Source of the DNA: JAIVJM01 sp963816985
Lineage (GTDB): Bacteria; Acidobacteriota; Blastocatellia; Pyrinomonadales; Pyrinomonadaceae
Length of the DNA: 64,000 nucleotides
Direction: 5' to 3'
Assembly: GCA_963816985.1 (NCBI GenBank)
Contig: CAWFMF010000004.1
Span: 4,340,001-4,404,000 of the forward strand
The notes under the pieces were generated by a model that was not told the origin of the DNA, ran no database searches, and was given only the letters and a program-made list of their open reading frames with translations. A program made the position numbers and the translations under genes. Position 1 is the stretch's first letter. The number at the start of each line of letters is the position of its first letter. Below, one piece after another: positions 19,005 to 27,659 of the stretch.

Positions 19005-19580
19005 ATGAATCAATGTTCGGGGTCGGTCAGGAACGCGCTTACATTCCAGCTCATTTTGTCCATTTTGTTGCTCACGGCCTGTCAACGCTCCGCCGATACG
19101 AGGCGCACGCAGGAGGCGAAAAGCGACAAGGCGTCGGTGGCCGTTTCGCAGACTCCCGACGTGGAGATTTTTGTTGACGAGGCGCTGCTCAGAAAGCCCC
19201 ACGCCATCTTAGGCGGCACTTTGAAGAATGTCGGGACGGAGAAACTCGAAAATCTCTCTCTGGAGGTCGAGTTAATCCGACGGGCCGACGGGAGTGCGGA
19301 GAGGCGTGAGGTCTCGGTCGAGCCGAAGGAGATTGCTCCGGGCGGCAGAGGGAAATATTCGGTCAAGGTTCTTTCCGAAGAATGGAGCGGCTCACGCATC
19401 GTCCGCCTCCTGAGCGCTTCCGGCCCGCGCGAGATAGCTTTCAAGACGCTCCCCGGCGCGCGCCGTCCGCCGGAGAAGACGACCTCCGTGACGCGCGTCA
19501 TTCAGGACACGCGCCCGCGCTCGACTTCAAAGGGCGAGGAATTCATCAACACGCCCGACACCGCGACCTCTGTGCCTTGA
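19005..19580 (+). CDS. Lipoprotein of unknown function
   Basis: 191 residues. N-terminal hydrophobic segment ending in a lipobox LLTAC (Cys near residue 26), so a predicted lipoprotein. The mature part (about 50-150) looks like a single immunoglobulin-like beta sandwich of the FxLYD type: IFVDEALLRKPHAILGGTLKNVGTEKLENLSLEVEL, with a basic, Thr/Arg-rich tail. Function unknown. It lies 137 bases after the secreted protein; I see nothing in that gap. Confidence 0.72.
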   Translation: MNQCSGSVRNALTFQLILSILLLTACQRSADTRRTQEAKSDKASVAVSQTPDVEIFVDEALLRKPHAILGGTLKNVGTEKLENLSLEVELIRRADGSAERREVSVEPKEIAPGGRGKYSVKVLSEEWSGSRIVRLLSASGPREIAFKTLPGARRPPEKTTSVTRVIQDTRPRSTSKGEEFINTPDTATSVP

Positions 19581-19741
19581 AAGTTTTCAGCGGCACTCAG
19601 GTAAAACTTAAAGAGTCGGCGCGACGACCAAAGCTCAAGTTAAACTTTCAGTCCGGCGTTTTAAATCAACAAGGCGATGGACAACCTTTGTTTTCGACCC
19701 CGCTATCAAAGCGACGTTGTTAGAGGAGGAATTCCCAAGCC

Positions 19742-20296
19742 GTGTCGGCCTCAATGATTAAAAGACCCTTTATCATTGCCGCGCTTCTCGCCTGTCTGTC
19801 AGCGGCGGCCAACGCCCAGACCGCGAGGGACTTGCCCGACGCGTCGAGTTCCTCCCCTCCGTCTGTCACTCAACGCTCTTCAAATCTTGGGTCGCCCGCC
19901 GAAGAGATCATCCGCCGCGCCGAAATCAAGCACGCCGAAGAGGCGCACAAAGAGATGGTCGAGCGCGCGGACGAGACCGTCGAACTCGCGCGCGAGCTGC
20001 ACTCCTCGTTTGAAACGTCGAAGGCACTCAACCGCGAGGACTTGAAAAAACTTGAGCGTCTGGAAAAACTCGCGCGCAAAATCCGCGGCAGCGCGGGCGG
20101 CGACGAAGACAAGCTCGCCTTGAAGGAGACGCCCCCGCACCTCGGCGCGGCGATGGATCGTCTCGCCGAGATTTCGGACGAGTTGAAGAAGGGCGTGAGC
20201 AAGACTTCGAGGCTCGTGGTCTCCGGCGCGGTCATCGAACGCTCGAACGAGCTCATCGAGCTTATCCGCTTCATCCGCACCTCCGTCTCGAAATGA
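19742..20296 (+). CDS. Secreted alpha-helical protein of unknown function
   Basis: 184 residues from a GTG at 19742 (AGAGGAGG lies upstream at about 12 bases spacing) or 180 from the ATG at 19754. There is a signal peptide with cleavage after NAQ near residue 25-30. The mature protein is mostly helical and strongly charged (AEEIIRRAEIKHAEEAHKEMVERADETVEL and two similar blocks), so it may form a helical bundle or coiled coil. Family not recognised. Its stop overlaps the start of the VWA gene by four bases (ATGA), which argues for translational coupling and a shared task. Confidence 0.75.
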   Translation: MSASMIKRPFIIAALLACLSAAANAQTARDLPDASSSSPPSVTQRSSNLGSPAEEIIRRAEIKHAEEAHKEMVERADETVELARELHSSFETSKALNREDLKKLERLEKLARKIRGSAGGDEDKLALKETPPHLGAAMDRLAEISDELKKGVSKTSRLVVSGAVIERSNELIELIRFIRTSVSK

Positions 20297-21258
20297 GAAA
20301 CTTTCCGGGCTCAAACACCCCCGAAGAAAAACTCTCGCGCAGGCGCTTCGGCGCGGGCCTCTGCGCTTCCCTGCTGTCTCTGCCTTTCATCCGAACCCTC
20401 TCAAGAGCCGACGCACGACAGCAGGATGACGACGAAGTGGTGCGCGTGGATTCGGAGTTGGTCATCCTCAACGCCACCGTCACTGACGCTCAGGGCCGAT
20501 ACGTCCACAAGCTTTCGCGCAACGATTTCCGCATCCTCGAAGACGGTCGGGAGCAGGCCATCAACATCTTCTCCGTCGAAGAGACGCCCTTCGCGGCGGC
20601 CATCCTCCTCGACACTTCGGGGAGCATGGAGAGCCGCGTCTCGCTCGCACGCGCGGCGGCCATCCGCTTTCTCGACGGCCTGCGGGCTGAAGACGTGGCT
20701 TCGGTCTACAACTTCAACTCGCAGGTCGAACAGTTGCAGGACTTCTCGCCCGGCAGAGACCTCCCGCCGATGGCCTACGCGCTCCGCTCGGACGGCATGA
20801 CGGCGCTCAACGACGCCGTTTTGCGTGCCGCCAAAGACCTCTCGGCGCGGCCCGAAAAGCGTCGCGCCATCATCGTTCTTTCCGACGGGGCCGACACACG
20901 GAGCGCCGCTTCCGCCGACAAGGCGCTCAACGCCGCCCTCTCGGCGAACGCCACCATCTACGCCGTTGACATGAACGACCCGTCCGCGCCGGCCAGTTCC
21001 GCGCAACGCTTCGGCGGCGGCGGAGCCTTAAAGCATTTCGCGGGCAAGAGCGGCGGGCAGTACGTTTCGAGTCCGGGCGGCAGGGCTCTGGGCGAGGCGT
21101 TCACCAAAATCGTCGAAGAGTTGAGCAACCAGTACACGGTCGGCTACCGACCGAGCAACCGCGCGCGAGACGGTCGCTGGCGCACGATTGAGATCAAACT
21201 CTCGCGCACGGACGTGAAGGTGCGCACGCGCACCGGCTACAAGGCCCCCAAATCTTAG
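20293..21258 (+). CDS. VWA domain protein (acidobacterial VWFA-related type) with Tat-like signal
   Basis: 321 residues. The N-terminus has a twin-Arg motif (SRRRFGAGL) followed by a hydrophobic segment, as in Tat substrates. After a short beta-rich region (VTDAQGRYVHKLSRNDFRILEDG, typical of the acidobacterial VWFA-related family TIGR03436) comes a VWA domain with an intact MIDAS motif DTSGSM near residue 111, a Thr in GMTALND and an Asp in LSDGADTR. It ends with the YTVGYRPSN motif seen in this family. It probably mediates metal-dependent protein contacts outside the cytoplasm. It overlaps the preceding gene by 4 bases. Confidence 0.88.
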   Translation: MRNFPGSNTPEEKLSRRRFGAGLCASLLSLPFIRTLSRADARQQDDDEVVRVDSELVILNATVTDAQGRYVHKLSRNDFRILEDGREQAINIFSVEETPFAAAILLDTSGSMESRVSLARAAAIRFLDGLRAEDVASVYNFNSQVEQLQDFSPGRDLPPMAYALRSDGMTALNDAVLRAAKDLSARPEKRRAIIVLSDGADTRSAASADKALNAALSANATIYAVDMNDPSAPASSAQRFGGGGALKHFAGKSGGQYVSSPGGRALGEAFTKIVEELSNQYTVGYRPSNRARDGRWRTIEIKLSRTDVKVRTRTGYKAPKS

Positions 21259-21351
21259 AAGCCTACCGGAACTGAAATCCTTCAGAGATTACTTGAGGAA
21301 GTACGTGAGGTCTTCGACCTTTAAGCGAGGTCCGAGCAGGAAAGTTCTGTT

Positions 21352-22485
21352 CTAAAGACTCGTCTGGTTGCGCCCCTTGTCCGCGTGCCGCTCGAAGGCG
21401 AGCTCGACGAGGCGTTCGATGGCCTTGCCGAAGGGGAGTCCGGTGGCCGCCCACATCTTCGGGAAGCCGGAGACGTCAGTCAGGCCGGGGAGCGTGTTCA
21501 GCTCGTTGATGAGCAGCTTGTTCGACTCGCGCAGAAGGAAAAAATCCACCCGCGCGAGGCCCGCGCCGTCAATGGCCTTGAAGGCTTTGACGGCCATCCG
21601 CTGGATGCGTTTGGCGAGCCTCGGCGGAAGCGGCGCGGGCACGACGAACTCCACGTGGCCCGTGTTTGAATATTTCTCCGTGTAGTCCAGAAACGCCGCC
21701 TGCGCGTCGTGGACGACGTACTCGCCCGGCAGACTCGCCTCCGGCTCGTCGTTGCCGATCACGGCGCACTCAATCTCGCGCATATTCAGCGCCTCCTCGA
21801 CGATGACCTTCCGGTCGTAGCGCGCCGCCAAGTCAATCGCCGACTTCAGAGACTCCGCGTCGTCCGCGCGGGAAATGCCGACCGAAGAGCCGAGGTTGGC
21901 GGGTTTGACGAAACAGGGAAAACCGATCTCCACGGCGACGCGCTCTGTGACGGCTTTCGCGTCGCGCTCCCACTCCGAACGCAGAAGCCAGACGTATTTG
22001 CACATCGGCAGCCCCGCCTCGCGGAAAAGGGCCTTCATCGCCACCTTGTCCATGCCGCAACTCGAAGCCAGAACCCCGCAGCCGACGTAAGGGATGCCGG
22101 CCATTTCGAGCAGCCCCTGAATCGTCCCGTCCTCGCCGTAAGTGCCGTGCAGGACGGGGAAGACCACGTCGAGCTGTGGAGGAGCCGAGCCCCCGCCGTC
22201 GCCGTCGAGCCTGAGGAGTCCCGCGTGCGACGGGTCGCCGACGATGGTCAGCGCCTCGCCGGAGCCTTCCACGTTCGCGGGCAGGAGTTTCCGAACGTTT
22301 TCGGGCAGCATCGCCGCCGACCCCGAAGGCGAGAGCCACCGTCCCTCTTTCGTAATCGCCAGCGGGATGACCTCGAACTTGTCCCGGTCAATGGCTTCGA
22401 TGACCGAGCAGGCCGAACGGACGGAGACCTCGTGCTCGCCGGAACGCCCCCCGAAGATTAAGCCGACGTGAAGTTTATTCGTCAT
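21352..22485 (-). CDS. ddl: D-alanine--D-alanine ligase
   Basis: 377 residues from the ATG at 22485. ATP-grasp ligase for the D-Ala-D-Ala step of peptidoglycan precursor synthesis in the cytoplasm. FGGRSGEHEVSVRSA at the start, GTYGEDGTIQGLLE near 125, GCGVLASSCGMDK, CFVKPANLGSSVGISR with the ATP-binding Lys, and the C-terminal INELNTLPGLTDVSGFPKMW magnesium/substrate region are all present. It is longer than DdlB (about 306) and fits the DdlA length. Last gene of the minus-strand run starting at murU-like, with palindrome 22511-22558 upstream. Confidence 0.95.
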   Translation of the reverse strand: MTNKLHVGLIFGGRSGEHEVSVRSACSVIEAIDRDKFEVIPLAITKEGRWLSPSGSAAMLPENVRKLLPANVEGSGEALTIVGDPSHAGLLRLDGDGGGSAPPQLDVVFPVLHGTYGEDGTIQGLLEMAGIPYVGCGVLASSCGMDKVAMKALFREAGLPMCKYVWLLRSEWERDAKAVTERVAVEIGFPCFVKPANLGSSVGISRADDAESLKSAIDLAARYDRKVIVEEALNMREIECAVIGNDEPEASLPGEYVVHDAQAAFLDYTEKYSNTGHVEFVVPAPLPPRLAKRIQRMAVKAFKAIDGAGLARVDFFLLRESNKLLINELNTLPGLTDVSGFPKMWAATGLPFGKAIERLVELAFERHADKGRNQTSL

Positions 22486-22510
22486 GATTAGGATGAGAGC
22501 CCTGAAAGCA

Positions 22511-22558
22511 TGAAGTCCGAAGTCAAGAGGCTTCAACGCCCTCCGGCTTCGGACTTCA
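22511..22558 (-). repeat. Intergenic hairpin upstream of ddl
   Basis: A perfect 12-base inverted repeat (22511-22522 with 22547-22558) with a 24-base loop in the gap between arginase and ddl genes. It contains no obvious tandem repeat, unlike other hairpins in this window, and its 3' arm ends about 25 bases before the ddl start. Confidence 0.6.
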
Positions 22559-22581
22559 GTCATTACAATTAATGAATCACC

Positions 22582-23553
22582 TTAAAGAATGGTCTTGCCG
22601 AGGCCGGAGAGCAGCAGTTCAACCCCCAGCACCGCCGTCCGGTTGTTGATGTCCAAAGCGGTATTTATCTCGACTACTTCGAGCGCGAGCGCGCCGCCCG
22701 CCTCCGCGATCTTCTCCATCGCGAGATGCGCCTCCCTGTAGGTCAGGCCGCCGCGCACCACCGTCCCCGAACCCGGCGCGTCGCCCGGATCGAGCGCGTC
22801 CACGTCCAGCGTCACGTAATAACCCGCCGAAGCCCCGGAAGCAATGTGGATGGCCTCGTCCATGCACGCGCTCATCCCACGCTCGTCAATCTCCCGCATC
22901 GTGAAAAACCTGATGCCCAGTTTGCGGATCAGCTCGCGCTCGCCGTCGTCCAAATCCCTCGCCCCGAGGTGTGCGCAGAAGCGGGGGTCAAGTTTCGGCG
23001 AGAAGCCCTCGATGCCCGTCAGTTCGGGCGCGCCGTAGCCGAGCAGAACGGCCAGGGGCATCCCGTGGATGTTGCCCGAAGGCGAACTCTCCGGCGTGTT
23101 CATATCGGCGTGCGCGTCGAACCAGACGAGGCCCACGGTCTCGCCGCGCTCGCGGTAGAAGGAGGTCACGCCCGCCACCGAGCCGATGGCGATTGAGTGA
23201 TCGCCGCCGAGGACGACGGGCAGTTCCCCTCCCTCCAGAATTTTCTTCACGTCCTCGGCGAGGACTTTACATGTCGCGGCAATCTCCTTCAGGTGATGCA
23301 GTTTTTCCTGCGGCGCGGGCGGGGCGTCCGAACATTCGACGCGCATATCTCCGAGGTCGCGCACCTCGTAGCCGAGCCGGGCGATGGACTGGCGGAGGCC
23401 CGCCACGCGCATCGCCGCCGGGCCGAGGTCAACGCCTGCGACGCTCGCGCCGAACCCGCAGGGGACGCCGATGATGCTGACGCGGCGACCGGCCCCCGGA
23501 AGTCTCGGAGTCGGTGTCGGCGCGTGTGCCTGTTCCAAAATGCTTTCACTCAT
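22582..23553 (-). CDS. rocF: Arginase
   Basis: 323 residues from the ATG at 23553, which has GAGAGG at good spacing; a GTG at 23580 overlaps the upstream stop by four bases and is the alternative. The ureohydrolase manganese ligands are visible in GGDHSIAIG, WFDAHADMNTP and LDVDALDPG. The SPSGNIHGMPLAVLLG motif with IHGMP is more like arginase than agmatinase. It converts arginine to ornithine and urea. It lies downstream of the TIGR00266 gene with almost no gap. Confidence 0.88.
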   Translation of the reverse strand: MSESILEQAHAPTPTPRLPGAGRRVSIIGVPCGFGASVAGVDLGPAAMRVAGLRQSIARLGYEVRDLGDMRVECSDAPPAPQEKLHHLKEIAATCKVLAEDVKKILEGGELPVVLGGDHSIAIGSVAGVTSFYRERGETVGLVWFDAHADMNTPESSPSGNIHGMPLAVLLGYGAPELTGIEGFSPKLDPRFCAHLGARDLDDGERELIRKLGIRFFTMREIDERGMSACMDEAIHIASGASAGYYVTLDVDALDPGDAPGSGTVVRGGLTYREAHLAMEKIAEAGGALALEVVEINTALDINNRTAVLGVELLLSGLGKTIL

Positions 23554-23576
23554 CGTCAAACCTCTCGGCGGAAAGC

Positions 23577-24476
23577 TCACCCTCCGAGGTTAAAGCCGCT
23601 GCCGCCGCCCTGCGAGGGGAAGAAGGGCTTCATCAAGCCCGCGAAGGCCGCGAGGTTGCGGGTCTGAATCAGAATCTCGCCCGGCCCCGTGAATTCGGCG
23701 ACGACGCCCTCGCCGCTCACGAGCGTGCGGAAGAAGCCGGAGGCAGCCTTGCGGAGCGTGTACTGCGTCGAGCCCTCCCACGCGACGAGGTGGCCCGTGT
23801 CCACGACGTAACGCTCGCCCACGCCCAGACGCTTGCGATGGATCGCGCCGAAGGAGGAGACGAGGAGCACGCCCGTCCCGCTGACTTGAAGGACAAACAA
23901 ACCCTCGCCGCCGAAGAAGGATTTGGCCCCGCCCCACTTCGTGTCCACGACCAGGCTCACGTCCCCGGCCAGATAAGAGCTCGACTGGACGAAGAAGTGC
24001 TGGTTGCCCATTTCGAGGGCGGCGATGTCGCCGGGGCCGCCGGGCGCGAAGGTCACTTCGCCGGGGCCGCCGCGCGCCGTAAACGTCGAGACGAAGGCCG
24101 ACTCGCCGCCGACCGCGCGTTTGAGCGCGCCGAACACTCCGCCCTTCATCTGCGACTGCAACTCGACGTTCGCCGACATCGAGACCATCGCGCCCGCCTC
24201 GGCCTGAATTGACTGCTCAGGCTGGAGCTTGACGACGGCGAGCGCGAAAGACGGCTGGTGCAAAACTTCGTAGCTGTAGCCGCGCCCCTGCCCGCGCGCG
24301 TCGGCGTCAATCGTGATTCCGTGCCCGGCGTGGGGGACGCCCGGAGGAGGAGGAGGCGGCGGCGGCGGGAACGGCTGCTGCGGCTGCGCGCCGCCGCCTT
24401 CAGCCAAACGCTCGCCGCAAGCCCCGCAGAATTGCGCGCCGGGCAAAAGAGCGGAGCCACATTTCGGACAGTTCAT
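23577..24476 (-). CDS. TIGR00266 / AIM24 family protein with N-terminal zinc ribbon
   Basis: 299 residues. It starts with a short zinc ribbon (CPKCG ... CGACG, residues 3-21) and a run of prolines (about 34-45). The TIGR00266/AIM24 beta-prism domain follows from about 60 to 270: SYEVLHQPSFALAVVKL, QAEAGAMVSMS, the VSTFTA and GPGEVTFAPGGPGDI stretch, and LVSGEGVVAEFTGPG. The C-terminus is Gly-rich. Function unknown. Its ATG overlaps the upstream LOG-family stop by four bases (ATGA). The zinc ribbon plus TIGR00266 combination is known in several phyla and may sense or bind nucleic acids or metals. Confidence 0.88.
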   Translation of the reverse strand: MNCPKCGSALLPGAQFCGACGERLAEGGGAQPQQPFPPPPPPPPPGVPHAGHGITIDADARGQGRGYSYEVLHQPSFALAVVKLQPEQSIQAEAGAMVSMSANVELQSQMKGGVFGALKRAVGGESAFVSTFTARGGPGEVTFAPGGPGDIAALEMGNQHFFVQSSSYLAGDVSLVVDTKWGGAKSFFGGEGLFVLQVSGTGVLLVSSFGAIHRKRLGVGERYVVDTGHLVAWEGSTQYTLRKAASGFFRTLVSGEGVVAEFTGPGEILIQTRNLAAFAGLMKPFFPSQGGGSGFNLGG

Positions 24477-25012
24477 GAATCTTCTCCTTTTGCTTTTTTG
24501 AGAATAATGGCGACCGCCTCTTCCGCCGTCCGCGCGAAATCGAGCAGGCCCACGTCCTTTTCACTGATGACGAGGTGATGGCTGAGGGCTTCGATAATCG
24601 GGGGCCAGCAGTCGCCGAGGAGGACGAGCGGGCACGGCTCGATGACTCCCGTCTGGAGTTTGTTCCAGACGAGCGAGAGTTCCGTCACCGTCCCCGCGCC
24701 GCCGCGGATGGCGATGAAGCCGACCGAGCGCGTGATGAGGTTCTGGAGTCGCTCGTAGAAATGCGCGCTGGCGACCTTCTCGGTCAGATAGCGGTTGGGC
24801 TCGGCCTTGAACTGGTTCATCAGGATGCCGAGCACGCGCCCGCCGCGCTCGCTCGCGCCGTGGCTCGCGGCCTCCATCACGCCGAGGTAGCCGCCCGTGC
24901 AGATCGTGATTCCCGCCTCGGCGAGGAGCTGCCCGACGCGGCGCGCCTGCTCGTACTCCTCGCTCTCGCGCCCGCATTTCGAGCCGCCGAAGATGGTGAC
25001 GATGCGTTCCAT
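24473..25012 (-). CDS. LOG family protein (TIGR00725/00730-like Rossmann protein)
   Basis: 179 residues from the ATG at 25012. SLOG/LOG fold: VTIFGGSKCG at the start, GITICTGGYLGVMEAASHGA near 43-62, and the signature IRGGAGTVTELSLVW near 108-122 (the GGxGTxxE motif). Related proteins hydrolyse cytokinin or nucleotide 5'-monophosphates or bind molybdopterin; I cannot assign a substrate here. There is no Shine-Dalgarno: the start codon lies about 10 bases after the 7-base-period hairpin at 25022-25098. A longer in-frame start at 25036 falls within that hairpin and is rejected. Confidence 0.85.
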   Translation of the reverse strand: MERIVTIFGGSKCGRESEEYEQARRVGQLLAEAGITICTGGYLGVMEAASHGASERGGRVLGILMNQFKAEPNRYLTEKVASAHFYERLQNLITRSVGFIAIRGGAGTVTELSLVWNKLQTGVIEPCPLVLLGDCWPPIIEALSHHLVISEKDVGLLDFARTAEEAVAIILKKAKGEDS

Positions 25013-25021
25013 AAGCAAATA

Positions 25022-25098
25022 GTTAAAAGCCGTCAACCGTCAATCGTCAATCGTCAATCGTGAAAGACGGACTCTTACGATTCACGATTGACGGCCTT
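25022..25098 (-). repeat. Heptad tandem-repeat hairpin (unit CGTCAAT) between asnS and the LOG gene
   Basis: The 5' side (plus-strand view, 25029-25058) carries about four tandem copies of CGTCAAT/CGTCAAC. The other arm (25081-25098) contains ACGATTGACGGC, the reverse complement of the repeat unit. The outer ends AAAAGCCGTCAA and TTGACGGCCTTTT pair and give a T-rich edge. It fills the whole gap between the asnS stop (25099) and the LOG start (25012). Confidence 0.8.
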
Positions 25099-26412
25099 TT
25101 ACGGTCTTATCCGGTAAAGCATGCGCGGGAACGGGATGGTCTCGCGCACGTGCTCGATGCCGCACATCCAGGCGACGCAACGCTCGATGCCCATGCCGAA
25201 TCCGGCGTGGGGCACGCTCCCGTAGCGGCGCAAATCAAGATACCACTCGAAGGCTTCGCGCGGCAGTTCGTGCGCCTTGAGCTGCTCTTCGAGGTATTCG
25301 AGCGAGGTCGCGCGCTCGCCGCCGCCGATGACTTCGCCGTAGCCTTCGGGCGCGAGCACGTCTACGCCGAGCGCGAGGTCGTCGCGTTCCGGGTCGCGCG
25401 CCATGTAGAAGGCCTTCACCGCCGCCGGGTAGCGATGCACCATCACGGGGCGGTCGTAACGCGAGGAGATGTAAGCCTCATCGGGCGCGCCGAAATCGCC
25501 GCCCCACTCGAAGCGGTTCTCCAACTCGCCGCGCTCGTGCCCCTCCTGCAAAATCTTCACCGCCTCGTCGTACTGCAAGCGCGGGAAGGGCGGGACGATG
25601 GCCTCAAGTTTCGACGGGTCGCGCTCTAAGACTTTCAACTCCTCTCCGCGCTCTGCCAATACGCGCGAGGCGATGTGCGAGAGGAACCGCTCGCACAAGT
25701 CCATCACGTCGGCGAGAGTGGCGAAGGACATCTCCGGCTCGACCATCCAGAATTCCGTGAGGTGACGGCGCGTCTTCGAACGCTCGGCGCGGAAGGTCGG
25801 GCCGAAGCAGTAGACTTTCCCCAGCGCCGCCGCCGTCGCCTCGTTGTAGAGCTGGCCCGACTGCGTGAGGTAAGCCTTCTCGTCGTCAAAGTAGTCAACC
25901 TCGAAGAGCGTCGTCGTGCCCTCGCACGCGGCGGGCGTGAGGATGGGCGCGTCGCAGAGCGTGAAGCCGTCGCGGTTGAGGAAGTCGCGGACGGCATCAA
26001 CGACCGTGTGCCGGACTTTGAGAATCGCGTGTTGACGCCGTGAGCGCAGCCAGAGGTGACGGTGATCCATGAGGAATTCCGTCCCGTGCTCCTTCGGCGT
26101 GATAGGAAAACCCTCGACCGCATGGAACACCTGCGCGCCCGTCACGTCCAGCTCGAAGCCGCCGGGCGCACGCTCGTCGGCGCGCACCGTGCCGGTGATG
26201 GCGAGGGCGGACTCCTGGCCCAGATTCTTGAGCGAGTCCCAGAGTTCTTCCGAGACCGACTTCTTGAAGACCACGCACTGCACGACGCCCGTCCCGTCCC
26301 GCAGTTGCGGGAACAGGAGCTTGCCGCTCGAACGCATGTTGTAGAGCCAGCCGCGGAGCGTCACCTCTTCGCCGACGTGCCCGGAAAGTTGGTTAATGTA
26401 AGTCTGCTGCAT
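25099..26412 (-). CDS. asnS: Asparagine--tRNA ligase
   Basis: About 437 residues from the ATG at 26412; further in-frame starts are ATG 26460 and GTG 26481. An N-terminal OB-fold anticodon-binding domain (VTLRGWLYNMRSSGKLLFPQLRDGTGVVQCV) is followed by the class II core: motif 1 region RHTVVDAVRDFLNRDGF, motif 2 FGPTFRAERSKTRRHLTEFWMVEPE, and motif 3 GFGMGIERCVAWM. The DLRRYGSVPHAGFG stretch marks AsnRS rather than AspRS. It charges tRNA-Asn. It lies in a run with the AmgK-like kinase upstream and LOG downstream. Confidence 0.94.
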   Translation of the reverse strand: MQQTYINQLSGHVGEEVTLRGWLYNMRSSGKLLFPQLRDGTGVVQCVVFKKSVSEELWDSLKNLGQESALAITGTVRADERAPGGFELDVTGAQVFHAVEGFPITPKEHGTEFLMDHRHLWLRSRRQHAILKVRHTVVDAVRDFLNRDGFTLCDAPILTPAACEGTTTLFEVDYFDDEKAYLTQSGQLYNEATAAALGKVYCFGPTFRAERSKTRRHLTEFWMVEPEMSFATLADVMDLCERFLSHIASRVLAERGEELKVLERDPSKLEAIVPPFPRLQYDEAVKILQEGHERGELENRFEWGGDFGAPDEAYISSRYDRPVMVHRYPAAVKAFYMARDPERDDLALGVDVLAPEGYGEVIGGGERATSLEYLEEQLKAHELPREAFEWYLDLRRYGSVPHAGFGMGIERCVAWMCGIEHVRETIPFPRMLYRIRP

Positions 26413-26537
26413 GATGTCCGTTTCGACTCCGCCCGGCGCTTGATTCGAGATACGAGCCATCTCATCTTCTTCGAGCGCCACGCGTTCACCGCTCCATCCT
26501 TATGAAATCAAGACCTGAAAATCACCGATAAAAATCT

Positions 26538-27587
26538 TCACTCCGCGTCTACGGCTCGCGCGCGAAGCGTCGCCTGAAGTGTCGGGAAACGTTCGAGCCA
26601 TTCGGCGGCCTGCACGACGATGCGCAGCATCGGGTTGATGAATTGCGCGTAGACCTCGCCGCGACCGGCGACCGCCGTCTGGTATGAGAAAGTGCCGACC
26701 GCCTTGAGGCAACGCTGGACGGTCATCAGTCGGAACTCGCCCGCGAACTCGTCCGGGTCAATGGCTTCGAGCCCTCGACTGCGCCTCTCTTCGAGGAAGA
26801 ACAGTCGCCGCTCGCGCACCTCGGCCATCGAAGGCAAAGCCGTCTGCCTGTCCATCAGGAGCGAGACGAGGTCGTAACTCGCGGGCCCCATCCGCGCGTC
26901 CTGATAGTCAATGATGCGCAGGCGCTTCTTCGCGTCCACCATCAGATTCGAGGAGTGGAAATCGCGGTGGCAGAGGACGCGCGGGCGGGCCGCGAGGTCG
27001 GCGGCGATGTCGTTAAGCTCGGCGCGCAGTTGCGCCTCCTCGGCGTGCTTCAGCTCCTCGCGGCGGAGGCTCTTGAAGTAGTGCTCGAAAAAAAAGTCCA
27101 ACTCCCAGGAGAGTTTGACCTCGTCGAAGGCGAGGCGGCTGGCGATGGAGTTGCGCTCGGAGGCGAGAGGGGTCGCGCCCTGTATGTCTGAGATGAGGCT
27201 GATGGCCTGCTCGACGAGCGCCTCCCGCTCGTCTTCCGTCCCCGCCTCGAAGAAGCGTCGGAGCTGTCGGTCGCCGAAGTCCTCCTGCACGATGATGCCG
27301 TTCAGGGCGTCAACGTCGAAGATTTCGGGGACGGGCAGAGCGGCCTCTCGGAAGAGGCGCGTGACGTCGAGGAAGGGGTGGATTTCCGGGTCGAAGGGCT
27401 CCGGGTAGACGGCGGCGATGGCCGTCCCGCGTTTCCAGGGGATGCGGAAATACTCGCGCGTCGAGGCGTCGGGCGTGAGTCCGACGATTTCACTTGCGTC
27501 CAACCCCGCCCCTTTGACGTAAGCTTGCAACCTCTCGCGCGCGGGTGTCTGGAAAGCATGGGCCGTGATTTGAGAAGGGTGGTGCAT
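26538..27587 (-). CDS. Phosphotransferase, AmgK-like (N-acetylmuramate/N-acetylglucosamine kinase family)
   Basis: 349 residues of the aminoglycoside/choline kinase-like fold. A Gly-poor N-lobe is followed by VLCHRDFHSSNLMV (Brenner-type catalytic HxDxxxxN, around 200-215) and the metal-binding LRIIDYQDARMGP (Asp near 228). It sits directly after the nucleotidyltransferase gene (72 bases between). In Pseudomonas the pair AmgK-MurU turns MurNAc into UDP-MurNAc during peptidoglycan recycling, so that assignment is likely here, based on context. A choline- or hexose-kinase activity cannot be excluded from sequence alone. Confidence 0.82.
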   Translation of the reverse strand: MHHPSQITAHAFQTPARERLQAYVKGAGLDASEIVGLTPDASTREYFRIPWKRGTAIAAVYPEPFDPEIHPFLDVTRLFREAALPVPEIFDVDALNGIIVQEDFGDRQLRRFFEAGTEDEREALVEQAISLISDIQGATPLASERNSIASRLAFDEVKLSWELDFFFEHYFKSLRREELKHAEEAQLRAELNDIAADLAARPRVLCHRDFHSSNLMVDAKKRLRIIDYQDARMGPASYDLVSLLMDRQTALPSMAEVRERRLFFLEERRSRGLEAIDPDEFAGEFRLMTVQRCLKAVGTFSYQTAVAGRGEVYAQFINPMLRIVVQAAEWLERFPTLQATLRARAVDAE

Positions 27588-27659
27588 CGAGCGAAACGCC
27601 GGAAATTGTGTGTGGCCGAAGCCCTCCGAATGACGAAGCCGAGGGGCCGGACGTGGGCT

